Numbered from the stretch's first letter, positions 11,164-23,131 are shown. The stretch is DNA of 64,000 nt from Plantago ovata (GCA_028274465.1 CM051456.1:101717348-101781347); one strand, 5' to 3'. Translations and numbers: made by a program. The notes: generated from the sequence alone by a model not told the origin.

Positions 11164-11871
11164 AATATGACAGAACCAAGTAAGAACATGTATCAACCAC
11201 AATAAGTAAAACTATTGCATAAATAAGTGTTTAAAGCATGTAATTAATAACACTATAGTAAATAAAAATACTTTTAAATAAATACTCATGCATTTAAAAA
11301 ACATAATCTAAAAGTCTTAAAGAAAATGAACAGAAGTAGCAATAGTAAGCATGTTAACTTAGCAGAGGTTAAACAGAATCAACAACATGACAGATTTCGG
11401 AAAACAGAACAACAACTGAGAACCAGACAGTAATATAAGAAGACAAAGGACACTCAACTAAATCCAGCGACTCGGACCCTCACACACACCCCAAAGACTA
11501 GAAGATCCTATCCTAGCAAGCTCGAGTTTGAACTCAAGATCTGATACCAACTGTAACGGTACCGAATTTTTTGAAATAAAAATAATTTTCAAATCAAAAG
11601 CAACGGTCTTCAAATAATAAAAAGAATAGGGTTTTAGCGCGCATAACGCTTACAAATTTAAAAAGTAACTCAACGGTAACTATGTTCAAAATAAAGATAA
11701 CGGGCATAATGAAGAATTCAAAAGGTTTTTCTTCTTATTTATCGTAACAAACTCCCCAAAGCAAATTGAGTCCCAACTCTCAGTCGTTGGACGCCTAAGA
11801 TTGGTCACCGTCAGTAGAATCTACAAGGAAGGAAGTGAAAACATAGAGTGTGAGATTAAGGATCTCAGTGG
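11164..11871 (-). repeat. Direct repeat B: second copy of the retroelement piece
   Basis: 708 bp, matching 9890-10595, with the PBS-like TCTGATACCA at 11540-11549 and the LTR terminus TGTAACGGTACC at 11552. It begins exactly where homology to the DPH6 promoter ends (CACAAT at 11161-11166). After AGTGG (11867-11871) it runs into different sequence, so LTR-derived sequence may continue to the right. Confidence 0.8.
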
Positions 11872-12399
11872 TGTTCGTGCAGTGGTGAATTTTGACAGCA
11901 CAGAAATAACAGTTTTCAGAAGAACAGTCAAAATCAGACACAAAAACATATAAATATAACAGAAAGCATATCATAATAGTACAGACAACATAACTAGAAA
12001 ACAGATCAGAACAACATTCATTGGTGCAGCCCGCCCTCTTGCTACTACTCCAAGATTGTCCTTGTAACTCCGTTCCAGAACGTACGATTCCAAATAGACA
12101 GAGCCCCGTGTACTTTTGGAAAACAGATCCTACGACCCTAATAGACCTTAGCGACTTCTTCCTCGCGCCTAAAATGGATTAGACTAGGAAAACAACCAAA
12201 TAAACCTGATAGTCAACACTACCCAAGTCTACCTAATCATTAATCTAATCGACCGGTCAAACAGAGATCGGAGAACCGAGAACAGACGGAGAAAACAGAG
12301 CATACAAACAAACACAACAATAAACAGATGTTACAGAACAATAACAGATACAATGCTCGGATAACCGAGTAACAATCCTGCAGAAGATTTACAGAACAC
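11872..12399. other. Unassigned sequence between repeat B and the CACTA gene
   Basis: Probably the rest of the minus-strand LTR plus the start of the CACTA element. I could not find the expected CACTACAAGAAA terminus here, so the left border of the CACTA element is not placed. Confidence 0.4.
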
Positions 12400-14014
12400 A
12401 ATAATATCATACAATTGTAGGAGCTGGAGGTGGAGCCACCCTGATTCACCGTCTCCGCTATCGCCTGCGAGAGGTTTCCCATGCCGAAGACACGCCCCTT
12501 ATCATCGAGATTCACGATCTCGAGATAGATGGCGTTCTCCTCCTCGGCCGTGAGATCAAGGTTCTCAGTCCGGGCCAGGAACTCCGCCTGAAAATTCAAA
12601 CAAACAATTAAGATTTAATTAGTACGTTATTCAACAAGAAGCTCAGGAATCGAAAAAATATAAAACTTACCGCGATTGTTTTGGCCCTATCAGCCGAGAA
12701 GATCATCTTGCCATCCTTATCCAGCTCCCCGTGAGCCTCACAGAAGTGCTCCCACATGGTCTTCTCCCTCCCCTCCGATATCTTCATCAAATATATATAA
12801 ATTAATAAAGTAATGATTGAATTGAAATAAGACTTAAGAAAGAAAAAGAAACTATAACAAAGTACGTGACTTACCGCGTCCAGGTGGCGCGCCAACTGGG
12901 ATTTCGAACCCAGCCGATGCTTCACCGAGCCTGTCCTATCCAGTGGATTATGGGACCGGTTCTCCCTGTTCTGCTCCGACAGCTTCTGGGCTTGAAGGTT
13001 CTCCGCCCAATACTGCTTCCACAGGGGCCACTCCTCCTCCCCAATCCACCCCGGCTTCTTCCCCGATGCCTTGATCTTGGCGACCTTCTTCCGGAAGGCT
13101 TCGGAGCCTTCATGTTCGAAGGCATACACCACAACTCCGACTTGAACTTGTTGGGGAGGAAGAACTTCTCCTACATTTCAGAAAGTATACAAAATTCAGA
13201 CTAACATATATATAACACGGTGACTAACATATCACCCAAACAATTGCACATTGTCCTATTTTCAACTAACACACGGTGACTAACATATCACCCACACAAT
13301 TGCACATTGTCCTATTTCAACTAACACACGGTGACTAACATATCACCCAAACAATTGCACATTGTCCTATTTCAACTAACACACGGTGACTAACATATCA
13401 CCTAAACAATTGCACATTGTCCTATTTCAACTAACACACGGTGACTAACATATCACCCAAGTAATTGAGAACATACCACTTAAACCATAAGAGAAGAAGA
13501 AAGATTACTAACCTCCAGAGCATTCCAAATCTCCGCCTTCCGCTCCGGAGTGAAAGTATGCCACTGGGCTCCAAGTGGTGGGAGATCCACTTTCTTCGTG
13601 GATTCCTTGCTGATGAACTTTGCAGCCTCCCTCGGCATCATCCTGTTGCAATAACATACACAAATTAATCCAACTAAATAAAACATACAATACCAAACAC
13701 ACAAATTAATCCAACTAAATAACTTACACATGCCCAGGCATGGGCCAGATGACGAGCTTGCCATTCACCCGCTCACCCGCCCTGTACACCTCCCCCCTGT
13801 ACCCATCACCCGGCAGGTTAGCAAACACGTCTAGGCCAGTAGACCCTGCACTGCTGCTAGAACGGGGGCCAGGGGACTGGGTCTCGCTGACATGAGTCGC
13901 CGAGGTCCCACCCGACTCCGGCTGACTACTAGGGGTGCGGAATGGTGAGTCTGGCTCGGCGTAGCTACGGCTGATGGCCACCAACAGCTTCCCCGGTTTC
14001 TTTGGCCTCGGCAT
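12400..14014 (-). CDS. Plant transposase-type protein (Ptta/En/Spm, Transposase_24-like) of a CACTA element
   Basis: At least five exons: 13728-14014, 13513-13642, about 12875-13170, 12671-12781 and about 12400-12587 (3' limit unclear). The N-terminal exon begins MPRPKKPGK and is rich in Ser/Pro/Gly. Exon 2 has QWHTFTPERKAEIWNALE. Exon 3 has the family hallmark of a W-P-x-W-K-x-Y-W run followed by an SEQNRENR segment and GSKSQLARH. Exon 4 has KTMWEHFCEAHGELDKDG. This is the accessory protein group that accompanies TNP2 transposase in plant CACTA elements; it is presumed to bind DNA. No TNP2 gene is seen, so the element is non-autonomous or incomplete. The frame of the first part of exon 3 (about 13135-13170) does not join cleanly with exon 2 under phase 0, so a frameshift or a different acceptor is likely there. 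Confidence 0.75.
13210..13470. repeat. 55-bp minisatellite in an intron of the CACTA gene
   Basis: Four to five units of about 55 bp share CGGTGACTAACATATCACC, then a CAATTGCACATTGTCC segment. CGGTGAC recurs at 13218, 13274, 13329, 13384 and 13439. It lies wholly between exons 3 and 2. Confidence 0.93.
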
Positions 14015-14979
14015 GATCTGCACGTTTAAGAACAACCGTAAGAAACAATAAATGGATTTTGAGTATACACTGATAAGAAACGACACTGGACTTTATGTTT
14101 TACAATCTTCATGACTCATAACATAACATAATACCAAAAATGTAAAATTAGCTACTTATATATTCACTTCCAAATATACCAGTTTGAAATAAACCCACTT
14201 ATATATTCACTTCCAAATATTTTAAAGTTCATTTGTGCTTCCAAATATTTTAAATTATAGGTTACTATCTAAGGAAAAAAATTACACATGCCATTTCATA
14301 AATCTTGGGAATTCACATATCAGAAACTGTTCCAATCTTCTTGCTATTAAACACTATATCCTACTCTATACCCTTATCAACCCCAATCAACTCTAGAAAA
14401 ATTACAATGTGTGTGTGCAGATAACAAACCACATACCCTAAAGGATCGATAATCGATTTCAACTGCAACACACATACAAGTAAAAAATTTCAGAGCAACA
14501 GAAGAAATATTAAAATTCATAACTTAAATCATATCATAGACCCTTCAATTACAATTTACACATAAAACACTGAAGATAGAACATTTAGCTCTAATGATAG
14601 AAACATGACTGAACATAAATTAACAGCTCAAATCAATAAAATCAAAAAAGTTACCAAGGGAATTAGGGATACTAACAGAGCACAGAGGGCAGGAAACACT
14701 CTGGTGCGGTGGCGGTGCGGTGGTGGTGCGGTAGCGGCGCCGAGTGGTGGTGGTGGTTTTGCCGATTGGATTGGGGGAGAAAATGGAGCACAGAGATGGA
14801 AGGAATGGGCTTTTGAGAGTTAGAGAGAAAATGGGGAAATGGGAGAGAAGAATGGTGGTCGATCGATGATGAGGAGTGGTGGTGGTGGTGGTTTTCGCCG
14901 GTGAAGACGGAAGAGGAGTTAGGGATTGAAAAAATCAAAATGGGGAAGAAGGGGAAATTGTGTTTTGTATATAAGGATT
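14015..14979. other. Leader/upstream region of the CACTA gene
   Basis: AT-rich up to about 14600, then G/T-rich with GGTGGTGG runs (14700-14900), typical of the 5' leader of such a minus-strand transcript. No independent gene. Confidence 0.45.
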
Positions 14980-15275
14980 CGGTGACGGATCGCTAGGTAT
15001 TTATTTTATTTTATTTTATTTTCCATTTTCCTTATTTAATTAACCAGTATGGCCAACGAGTTTAGCGACGGATGAAATCATGCGTCTCCAATATAGCGAC
15101 GGATCGCTTTCATCCGTCGCTAAGCTTGAGCCGGATTAGATCTCCATAGGCACGAACTGGGCTTAGAGCGCGATTCGTCTTTATCCATCGCTAACCGTAG
15201 CGATCCGTCGCTAATTAGCGACGGATAGTATCCGTATCTACTAATCCGTCGCTAAATGCCTGATTTCTTGTAGTG
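14980..15275. mobile_element. Right terminus of a CACTA transposon with subterminal repeats
   Basis: The end reads ...ATTTCTTGTAGTG (to 15275), the reverse complement of the canonical CACTACAAGAAAT terminus. The 290 bp before it hold at least seven copies, in both orientations, of an AGCGACGGAT motif (about 14983, 15062, 15093, 15111, 15201, 15217 and 15243). Such arrays are where the element's DNA-binding protein is known to bind in En/Spm. The matching left end was not found. Confidence 0.88.
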
Positions 15276-16285
15276 CAAAATAAAGTAAAATAGTCATACT
15301 TAGGACAAAACTACTTTTAAATCGGAAGCATACAGAATACAGTAGTAGATATATACATGCATAACACATTACTTTTCAGGTTTTGCAAATAAATAAACTT
15401 TGGGGTAAACACTCACCTCAGAGTTGGTTGAACTTAGCACGTAACAAGAATGCAACTACGGAATAACGGATGGTACAAAACCTAAATAGAAACTCAAAGT
15501 TACTACCTAAAGTAGAAAGGGGAAACAAAAAAATAAGAAGGTAATCGGAGGAAAAGGTGGCTAAGATAGGGGTTCAAACTTGGGACCTCAAGGTTAGTCA
15601 AACCACTCATAACCAACTAAGCTAGCAAGTCAAACAGATAAAAAAACTTCAGGACATAAACTATTTAAGTTAATTTTCAGAAGTCAACATCAATTCTAAA
15701 TCAATGATCAACAATTGAGAAAGTGCATTTCAGTACACGTAGTTTCAGAAAGTTCAGAAATGTTTAAACGGTTTTCAAAAATTACTCTTTTACCCTCAAT
15801 TCTAGAAATTACCAAAATGCCCCCAGATCAGTAGATTGCAAAACAGAATCATACTTTCAACATACTTTAGTTTAGTCTCCCATTACATAACCTTGCACTT
15901 TAGTCCAGATTAACATGAATTTACCATTTTACCCTCCAGAACATAATTGCAGAAAAACCCCTCAAGTTTCAGAAATTATACAACAACTTCATAACTTTCA
16001 GAATCAACATAACAGTTCCAAAACACTCGATTTAACTCAAAATCAGTCCAGGTCATGAAGAAATTACATTAACCTTCAAATATTAATTGCACAAAGGTCC
16101 TTTTAAGTTTCAGAAATCACAAATCCACCTCACAGTTTCTCAATACAGCAAATCAGTCCACATAATCTCATACAATCACAAATCAGATGGGGTGGAGATC
16201 CTGGAGATTGGCTCGGTGGTGATGACAGGGATGGTGGAGATAACGGAGATGGTGTAGATGCGGTCTAGAAACACGCATCAAATCT
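15276..16285. other. Gene-free stretch, possibly LTR-retroelement remnant
   Basis: A/C-rich sequence in which phrases such as CTCACCTCAGAG and repeated TTTCAGAAAT occur. It resembles the strand and composition of repeat B and may be the continuation of that LTR on the far side of the CACTA insertion. No coding signal. Confidence 0.3.
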
Positions 16286-16297
16286 GTGTAGCAACAA

Positions 16298-16845
16298 TGG
16301 CGGAGCCAGGTAGGGTCCAGGGAAGCACTGGACCCCACTGAAATTATGAATACTATAATGTATATATAGTAGTAATGAGCATAAGAATTTGTCTGTCCCC
16401 AATGGTTGGAAATCCAATCTTGATTGTCTTCTCCAATTTTAGGTGAATTCCTTTTCACTAGTTTTAGTAACACTCTTCCCTTTCTTTTTTATTTTATTAT
16501 GTGTTTATTTAGACTTTTCACAATCATTTAAAAAATTTCTTTTAAATTTTTATCTTACGTTTTCAAAATTTGTCATTTTATCCTTTTAAATCTAGATGTG
16601 CATGCACAATCTTCTTTTAACTATCGGTTTGGCATGTGTTAATGAATGAAATCTTGTCCACATTTATTCAAGGTTAAATTTATATTTGAATGTATAGTTA
16701 GAAACATATGAAAAATGAATATGATTTTCAAATTCTTTTATTAGTTTGATTATTATATGGCATGTATAATATTTTGAAAATATTTCTAGTAAAATATCAT
16801 ACTTTTACTTAGACCCACTTGAAATTTGCTTCTGACTTCGCCACC
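16298..16845. mobile_element. 548-bp non-autonomous element with a 12-bp target duplication
   Basis: Flanked by perfect GTGTAGCAACAA at 16286-16297 and 16846-16857. The ends are degenerate inverted repeats: left TGGCGGAGCCAGG, right (reverse complement) GGTGGCGAAGTCAG. The interior is AT-rich and non-coding. Ends of the GGCGGAGCCAG type are common on plant MITEs. The 12-bp duplication is long for hAT (8) or Mutator (9-11), and a SINE-like retroposon cannot be fully excluded because there is no clear poly-A end. Confidence 0.75.
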
Positions 16846-17233
16846 GTGTAGCAACAACGAGTATGTCAAACATAGAGATAAAGATGATTACGGAGATGAT
16901 GATGACGAGAAGGAGGTTCTGAGACAGAGGTGGCCGGCGGTGGAATGATGTTGTCGAAGTGAATTGGTGGCTGCTTCTCTCTCTATCAATTACTTCTCTC
17001 TCTAGAATTGGTAGCTGTGAGACATTTTTCTAAACTTTTTTGTTGTTTTTCTGTGTTTAATATATACAGTTTATATAGGATTCATATTCATGACCCGGTT
17101 TCTGACCCTAGTTGCTTGCTTTTGCGGTGTTTTTAGAAACTAGTAGTTGTTTGGGGTAGTTTCATAATTTATATAAATTAGTCTCGTAGGTCTCTCATGA
17201 GACTTACTCATATGATTTTGGTTGTGATTATAG

Positions 17234-17371
17234 GGATATTATAAGAACCGTGGACTGGTTGACTTTATTTCTTTGGAATCCTTTGATGGAGAATTATTCA
17301 CTTTGTTTGATTACGTGATGAAGAAAGGGCCGCTCGTATCAAAAGAAGGAGCAATCTTGAAACTTTTGTAA
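17234..17371 (+). other. Exon-like open stretch, unrecognised
   Basis: After a TGATTATAG acceptor-like site, 45 sense codons precede a TAA. The reading (GYYKNRGLVDFISLESFDG, then FDYVMKKGPLVSKEGAI) has protein-like composition. It could be the last exon of a gene whose other exons I cannot see, or a relic. It lies just left of the Harbinger insertion. Confidence 0.25.
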
Positions 17372-18137
17372 GACATGGCTTTGATCACACCCCATCGGAT
17401 TATTCACATGCGGATTGGAGTAGGAGAAAGAGCATTTGCAGCAGTTATCCTATATTTTTTTCCCTAACTACTCTTTTAACTCATCCCCTATAATATTTTT
17501 ATCACTTTTTTTATTACTTAAATAAAATCAGTTTTCCTATTCTATTACCCTATTCCGTAAACTCAAATTCAAAATCTCTTTCTTCATAGAATGATCAAAT
17601 CCACCGTCTCTCCGTCTTACCTTCACACAACAGAATGATCAAATCTGGTTCACCAGATCGATCAAATTAAGATCGAGCAATCACTTGTCTTCAATCCTTT
17701 AGAATCTATCAGGTATGCAGATGATATGAATTACAGAGATTTTATGTCTAAATGCTTCTTTAAGAAATTAAGGTTTGTTATCATATATTGGATTCAAATA
17801 TTCTCAAACTTAATGAGTGAATGATCTCAATTTTATACTTGTTTGTTGAATAGGGTAGCAATATTGATTGATGCTCAACGATCTCACTGTGTTTCTTGTT
17901 AATTTGATTGTTGGATTGCATTGGTCCTATTTCTAGGGAAAGCAATACTCTTTGGCACATGATTTCAGTCACCAAATTATGGATGTCTCTAATGGAGATT
18001 CTCCTTTTGTCTGTCTAAGTTGCTGATGTATCTCTTATTACCGTTACTAATTTTAGTTTGTTGATCATGTAATCTAGTCTCTCTTTTCTTATTTCATAGG
18101 CGGGGTTAGTTTCTTGTCTTGCAAGATCTACTGCAGT

Positions 18138-19365
18138 ATGGATTTATCTCTTGGAAGCGATTCATCTTCATCTGATGACGAAATTGATGTTGCAATTGCT
18201 ATAACAGAGAGTGCGCTGAAGGATTGTAATAATGGATTGATTCATGGCCGTAACATCATCAATCAAGATCATTTAGAAGGGCCTTACAGATTAATAGACA
18301 TTATTTTGCCGAGTTCCCAAAATATCCAGAAAAGCTTTTTTTAGACGAAGATTTCGCATGCATCGTGATCTTTTCATTAAGATCAAAGATGCAGTCGAAG
18401 CCCATGGCTCTTATTTTGTTCAAAAGCGTAATGTTGCCGGAAAGTTAGGATTATCTTCATAACAAAAGATAGCAGCATCACTTAGAATTTTTGCTTATGG
18501 AGTCACATGTGACTTGTTTGACGAGTATCTTCAAATTTAAAAGAGCACATCAATAGAAGCTATGAAAAGATTTGTCAAAGCTATTATATCTTTTTTCGGG
18601 GAAGAGTATCTTAGAAGACCAAATGAAGACGATGTTGCGAGATTTCTTATTGAAGTTGAGAGGCGTGGAACTCCAGGGATGTTAGGAAGTATTGATTGTA
18701 TGCACTGGCAATGGAAGAATTGTTCTACTCAATTGTCAGGAATGTATACAGGTAGATGTGGTAAGCCGACAATTATTTTAGAGGCCATTGCTTATTCAGA
18801 TACTTGGATATGGCATGCTTTTTTTTTTTGTTTAATGGGATCTCACAATGATATTAATGTATTGGAAAGGTCCTCATTATTAAATGAGCTTGTTGAAGGA
18901 CAGGTTGCTCCTGTTAAGTTCTCCATTAACGGTCATAACTATGAGATGAAATATTATCTTGCTGATGGTATCTATCCTGCATGGGCTACTTTTGTGAAGA
19001 CAATTCCAGCACCATAAGGAGTAAAGAGACAACACTTTGCTAAAGTCCATGAAACTTTAAGGAAAGATGTTGAGCTTGGTATTCCACAATCAAGATTTGC
19101 AATTGTTCGTGAATCTGCTCGTTATGATCTAAAAGACATCATGATGGCATGCATCATTATGCATAATATGATAGTTGAACATGAGAGACACTTGTACCTC
19201 AATGCCTCTAATTTTGAATATGATGAAGATCCAAAGGGCCCACCCAAAGCACAGGTTTCTATGGAAAAGACAAGTGAAGTCTGTGACTTCATTAAGAGCC
19301 ATAAGGCAATCATAGATAAAACAGTTCACACCCAACTTCAGGAGGATCTGGTTGAACACTTGTAG
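18138..19365 (+). pseudogene. Harbinger-type DDE transposase (DDE_Tnp_4), decayed
   Basis: The start is MDLSLGSDSSSSDDEIDVA. After a frameshift near 18340 the frame continues with FPKYPEKLF-like and RIFAYGVTCDLFDEYLQ segments interrupted by in-frame stops (TAA at about 18460 and 18537). The longest intact part, 18562-19016, holds GMLGSIDCMHWQWKN, with the first catalytic Asp, and GSHNDINVLERSSL, with the second. A further stop follows near 19015. The last part has RFAIVRESARYDLKD and IMMACIIMHNMIVEHE, with the region of the catalytic Glu. All blocks are in the correct order. Relatives include domesticated ALP1/HARBI1-type proteins, but multiple stops argue against domestication here. Confidence 0.9.
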
Positions 19366-19389
19366 AAAATTTATAGTGAATCGTAGAAG

Positions 19390-19950
19390 AATGACAAAAA
19401 ACCTGCACAAGTCTGCCAAAAAACTTGTTTGTCAGCTCAACTTCCATCTAAAATCTGACTTATGTCCAAAGAAACTAGGCTGCATGAGCTATACTATTTG
19501 TAAGCTATAAGATTCTAGTGTACTAAGAATTTTTAATTTCATCAATCTCATATTTGAGCTGGTATTTACAAGCATTTTACCAAAATCGCAGAAGACTGCC
19601 AAAAACCTGTTTGTCAGCTTAACTTCCATCTAAAATATGACTTCTGTCAATAGGAACTAGGCTGCATGATCTATACTGTTTGGAATCCATAAGATTCTAG
19701 TGTACTATGAATTTTTTATTTCATCAATCGCATATTTGAGCTGGTATTTACAAGTGTTTAACCAAAACTGCACAAATCTGCCAAAAACCTATTTGTCAGC
19801 TCAACTTCCATCTAAACTCCGACTTCTGTGAAAATAAACTAGGTTGTATGAGCTATTCCTTTTGAAATCCATAAGAGTCTAGTGTACTAAGAATTTTGAA
19901 TTTCATCAACCGCATATTTGAGCCGGTATTTACAAGCGTTTTACTAAGAC
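19390..19950. repeat. Three tandem copies of a 181-bp unit inside the Harbinger element
   Basis: TTTGTCAGCTCAACTTCCAT and close variants recur at about 19427, 19608 and 19789. Each is followed by TAGTGTACTA and CATATTTGAGC segments. The array lies between the 3' ends of the convergent transposase and ORF1 genes. Confidence 0.92.
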
Positions 19951-20169
19951 CACACAACTATTTGCTGCACGCTGCAAATGATAGAGATATGTTATGAAAT
20001 GTTGTTCTGAACATTTAATTCTGAAATAAAAGTAGTTTATATTCAAGCCAATATGAAATTGTGATTTGATACATATAGAAAACATGGAATTTGAGGAAAC
20101 AAGGTCCAAACAATATATAGACTAAACAAGAAATCATCACAAACTACAACATTGAACTATTGAATGACA

Positions 20170-22130
20170 AATCAAAGCACCGCATTCCCTAAACATTACC
20201 ATATTTTCTTTGTAGAATCTCCACTCGGCGCATTTCAAAGTACTTTCTCTGATCAGAATCTAATCCAGACACATCTTCCATCATTATACTATCATCTTGT
20301 TTATCTTGCTCAAGTCGAATTTTTCGTTTTGAATCCGATTTGCTACTTGTTCTTCCAGGAGTTGTGCTTCTTGTATCTGAAGAAATTCAGTTCTCTGTTC
20401 GTTGGATATATTAAATTTCTTCTCCTTTTCTTCCTTAAGTTAAGTGCAGTAAGGACATTTGTAAGTCCTGGAACATCATTGGAATTCTTGCTTGCTCTCT
20501 CTTTTGCAAGTTTCCTCCCGATCGGCCGTTCGTTGTTGTCCACCTTACTTGGTTCATCAGTTTCAACAATATTGACAACTTCTGTAGTGACACGTCCAGA
20601 TAAGCCATGCAACTTTCTTTTAATGGTAGTTGAGTGATCGTGCTGCCTCCATTTCGGTTCATTCTTCAAAAGATCCCAACAATGATCAAAATGGAAAGGG
20701 CCCTTCATAAATGAACTATACACTTTTCGTGCTTCTTGGATCTGTAAATGAGAATCAACATAAGCTTGATGTATGAAGAAATAATTGAACTAGTTGCATT
20801 AACATAAATCTAATACAACACTTAACATTATCTTCATGAGTAACACCACTCTGATTCGTCCCTCAACTTGAGTTAAGAAACCACAAAATTTATTGACAGC
20901 ATGTTGGATGGCACTCCAACGATGGTCTAAGGAGCTCAATGTACGGGGCTGCCACTCATTCTTTTTCTCTTGCATATAGTATTTTTCAACTCGTTTCCAA
21001 AAGGTTTCTCCTTTCGTGTTAGTTCGAGGGGTCTCTTACATCCAGTACCCTCCTTAGATTCGTTTGTTACAGATTAACCCATGTAGACCAAACAATTACG
21101 AAGACCTCCTCCACTAGATAGTTTTAATTACATATGAACCCGCGAATTTGACTTTTCGCGAACTAAACCAATAAAAGTACGATTTACCCGTGAGTCAAAA
21201 TTGGATTATGACTTTGACCGAACAGATTGAGTTTTTATTTATTACACATTTACCTCAAATATTTTCAATTCAACAAAATTGCCACACTTAACTGTCTTAA
21301 ATTTTAAAATAATCCAAAACATTATTGCAAAATAAACTTAATATTACAAATTAAATACGACATAAAATAAAATATATATTAAAAATAAAAAACTTAGAAA
21401 AATCGGAGCTCCAGTGACTCCGGTCACCGGATTTCCGACCGAGCCCGTTCACAGCCCCAAATCGGGGTTGTGAAGCTCCATATCAGAGCTTCACGGCTCC
21501 AATTGGGGCTGTAAAGCTCCGATTCACAGCCCCAGATCGGAGCTGTGAAGCTCCAGATCGGATCTGGGGGTTGTGCAGCTCCGGTCGGAGCCTCACTGTG
21601 AAGCTCCAATCGGACCTCCGGTACCGGAAAAAGGAAGAAGATAAAAGAAAAAAAAGGAAAAAGGAAGAAGATGATAAAGGAACAAAAGGGTAAGAAAAAG
21701 AAAAAGAAAGAAGATAGGAAGAAAAAAAAAAGGAAAATAGGAAAAAATCTAAGGGCGCGTTTGGCTTATAACAAATGAGCAGTGGATTATAAGTTGGTGA
21801 ATGATTTTGTGAGATTTTGGACCTCAATGTAATTGTTTCATTTACGTGGGCTAATATGCAAAGTTACGATCTATGAGGGGGTGGTGAATGTAATAAACTG
21901 TAGTTCGAGTGACAACATCCAAACTAGTATTAAGCCAAATCGATACTAGTAATTTGTCTTCATCCATGTTGAAGTTCCTTCCACGCTTTTCAGTTGAACT
22001 TGATTCTACAAGGTTAGGCGGCGTCTCCACGTGTACTAGTGCACTTTGTTGCAACGAAGAAGTAAAACTGGAATTTCTCTCCAACTGGAAATCCACTCCT
22101 AAATTTACAAGGAAAGTTTATGTCAATTAA
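20170..22130 (-). pseudogene. Harbinger ORF1 (Myb-like/NAM-associated protein), split by a transposon insertion
   Basis: The N-terminal part (minus, about 22096-21910) reads RGRNFNMDEDKLLVSIWLNT, the Myb-like start typical of plant Harbinger ORF1. The frame then enters the 873-bp insertion. On the far side (about 21018-20830) it resumes with TFWKRVEKYYMQ and LDHRWSAIQHAVNKF. After an intron the C-terminal part (20740-20343) holds GPFHFDHCWDLLKNEPKW, the NAM-associated C-terminal domain signature, and a basic tail. In autonomous elements this protein helps the transposase bind the ends and enter the nucleus. The insertion makes it non-functional. Confidence 0.88.
21029..21901. mobile_element. 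873-bp TIR element inserted in Harbinger ORF1, 8-bp TSD
   Basis: The direct repeats AGTTCGAG flank it (21021-21028 and 21902-21909). Both ends share a long degenerate inverted repeat: left TTACATCCAGTACCCTCC..., right (reverse complement) TTACATTCACCACCCCCTC..., each followed by TAGAT-CGT. An 8-bp duplication suggests the hAT superfamily. It is non-coding. Its centre (21380-21620) is a GC-richer run of repeated GGAGCTGTGAAGCTCC-like modules, unlike its surroundings. Confidence 0.82.
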
Positions 22131-23126
22131 CAAACACTTATATGGAGCAAAAATAAGATATAACACGATTCAATAAAATTAGTACAAGTAGTACTCAGGG
22201 TACAAGCGAAAAGCACATCAATAGAGCTAGCTGCCCAGGAAGCCTCTTCACTTTACGGTAATAGCCTAAACATGGCTTAAAGAAAACAGAGTCCACTCAC
22301 AGACGCTCCCAAACCGAAACAGAGCCTCAAATCTCTAAATTCGAAGACATTGCCTTCTTAATTACTAGTAGTAGTACTTCAAAGAATATGCAGAGGTAAA
22401 CCGTACTACAATTCTTAGCAAGTAAAATAAGATTGTAATGCATTAACAACAAAACAATTTATTCCGTGAGAATACTCTACTCCAGGCTCTCCCACAAGTA
22501 TTGCATTAATGCAACATGTATACCAAACGCTTGCACCTTACTTCTAGCTCATTAAAAGGAACAAGAGCAATGTTTCATTCAGATCTTTATAGCCTCGTAG
22601 TACTGGTAGTTGTATTAATTCTTTAAACTAACATACTATTCTAACAAACCATCAAAATACACTTTTTCGTAATAATTCTTGTCCAAAAGACTTACCATCA
22701 CACATAGTATCCATTTCACTTTGATTATGACAACCATAGAGAGTTGATTTTGGACTTCCCTCCATCAATCCTTTAATACATAGAAATCAAATCATACAAT
22801 TATAGTTACATTACTTTTGACAAATAGGCTAATTAAACTTAACAAATTAAAGTAAAGAACTGGGCTTCATGTGCTCGATCTAACACTAGTTATACAATCT
22901 CAATAATCTGATGAAAAAATATAAATTTGTATCCCAGTAGAGTATGGTCACAAAAAATTGTTTCAGGACAAGTTTGTTTGTTGTTTACTCTCTAGTGGAG
23001 AAGTTAGTATAGGCCTGGAAAAGGCGATAACACTTAGCCTGACATCCCACGTGATGTTTCAGTTGAGCGAAACCACCATACCATCAGATTAGCCCAATAC
23101 CCAATACCCAGTGGGCTTTCCCATCG
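22131..23126. other. 5' region of Harbinger ORF1, no separate gene
   Basis: AT-rich, lying between the ORF1 start and the LTR retrotransposon. It continues on the other side of the insertion at 31341-31964. Confidence 0.5.
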
Positions 23127-23131
23127 CTAGT

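Noticed and set aside
13210..13470. CRISPR-like regular repeats
   Set aside because: Units are contiguous, without unique spacers, in a plant intron: a minisatellite.
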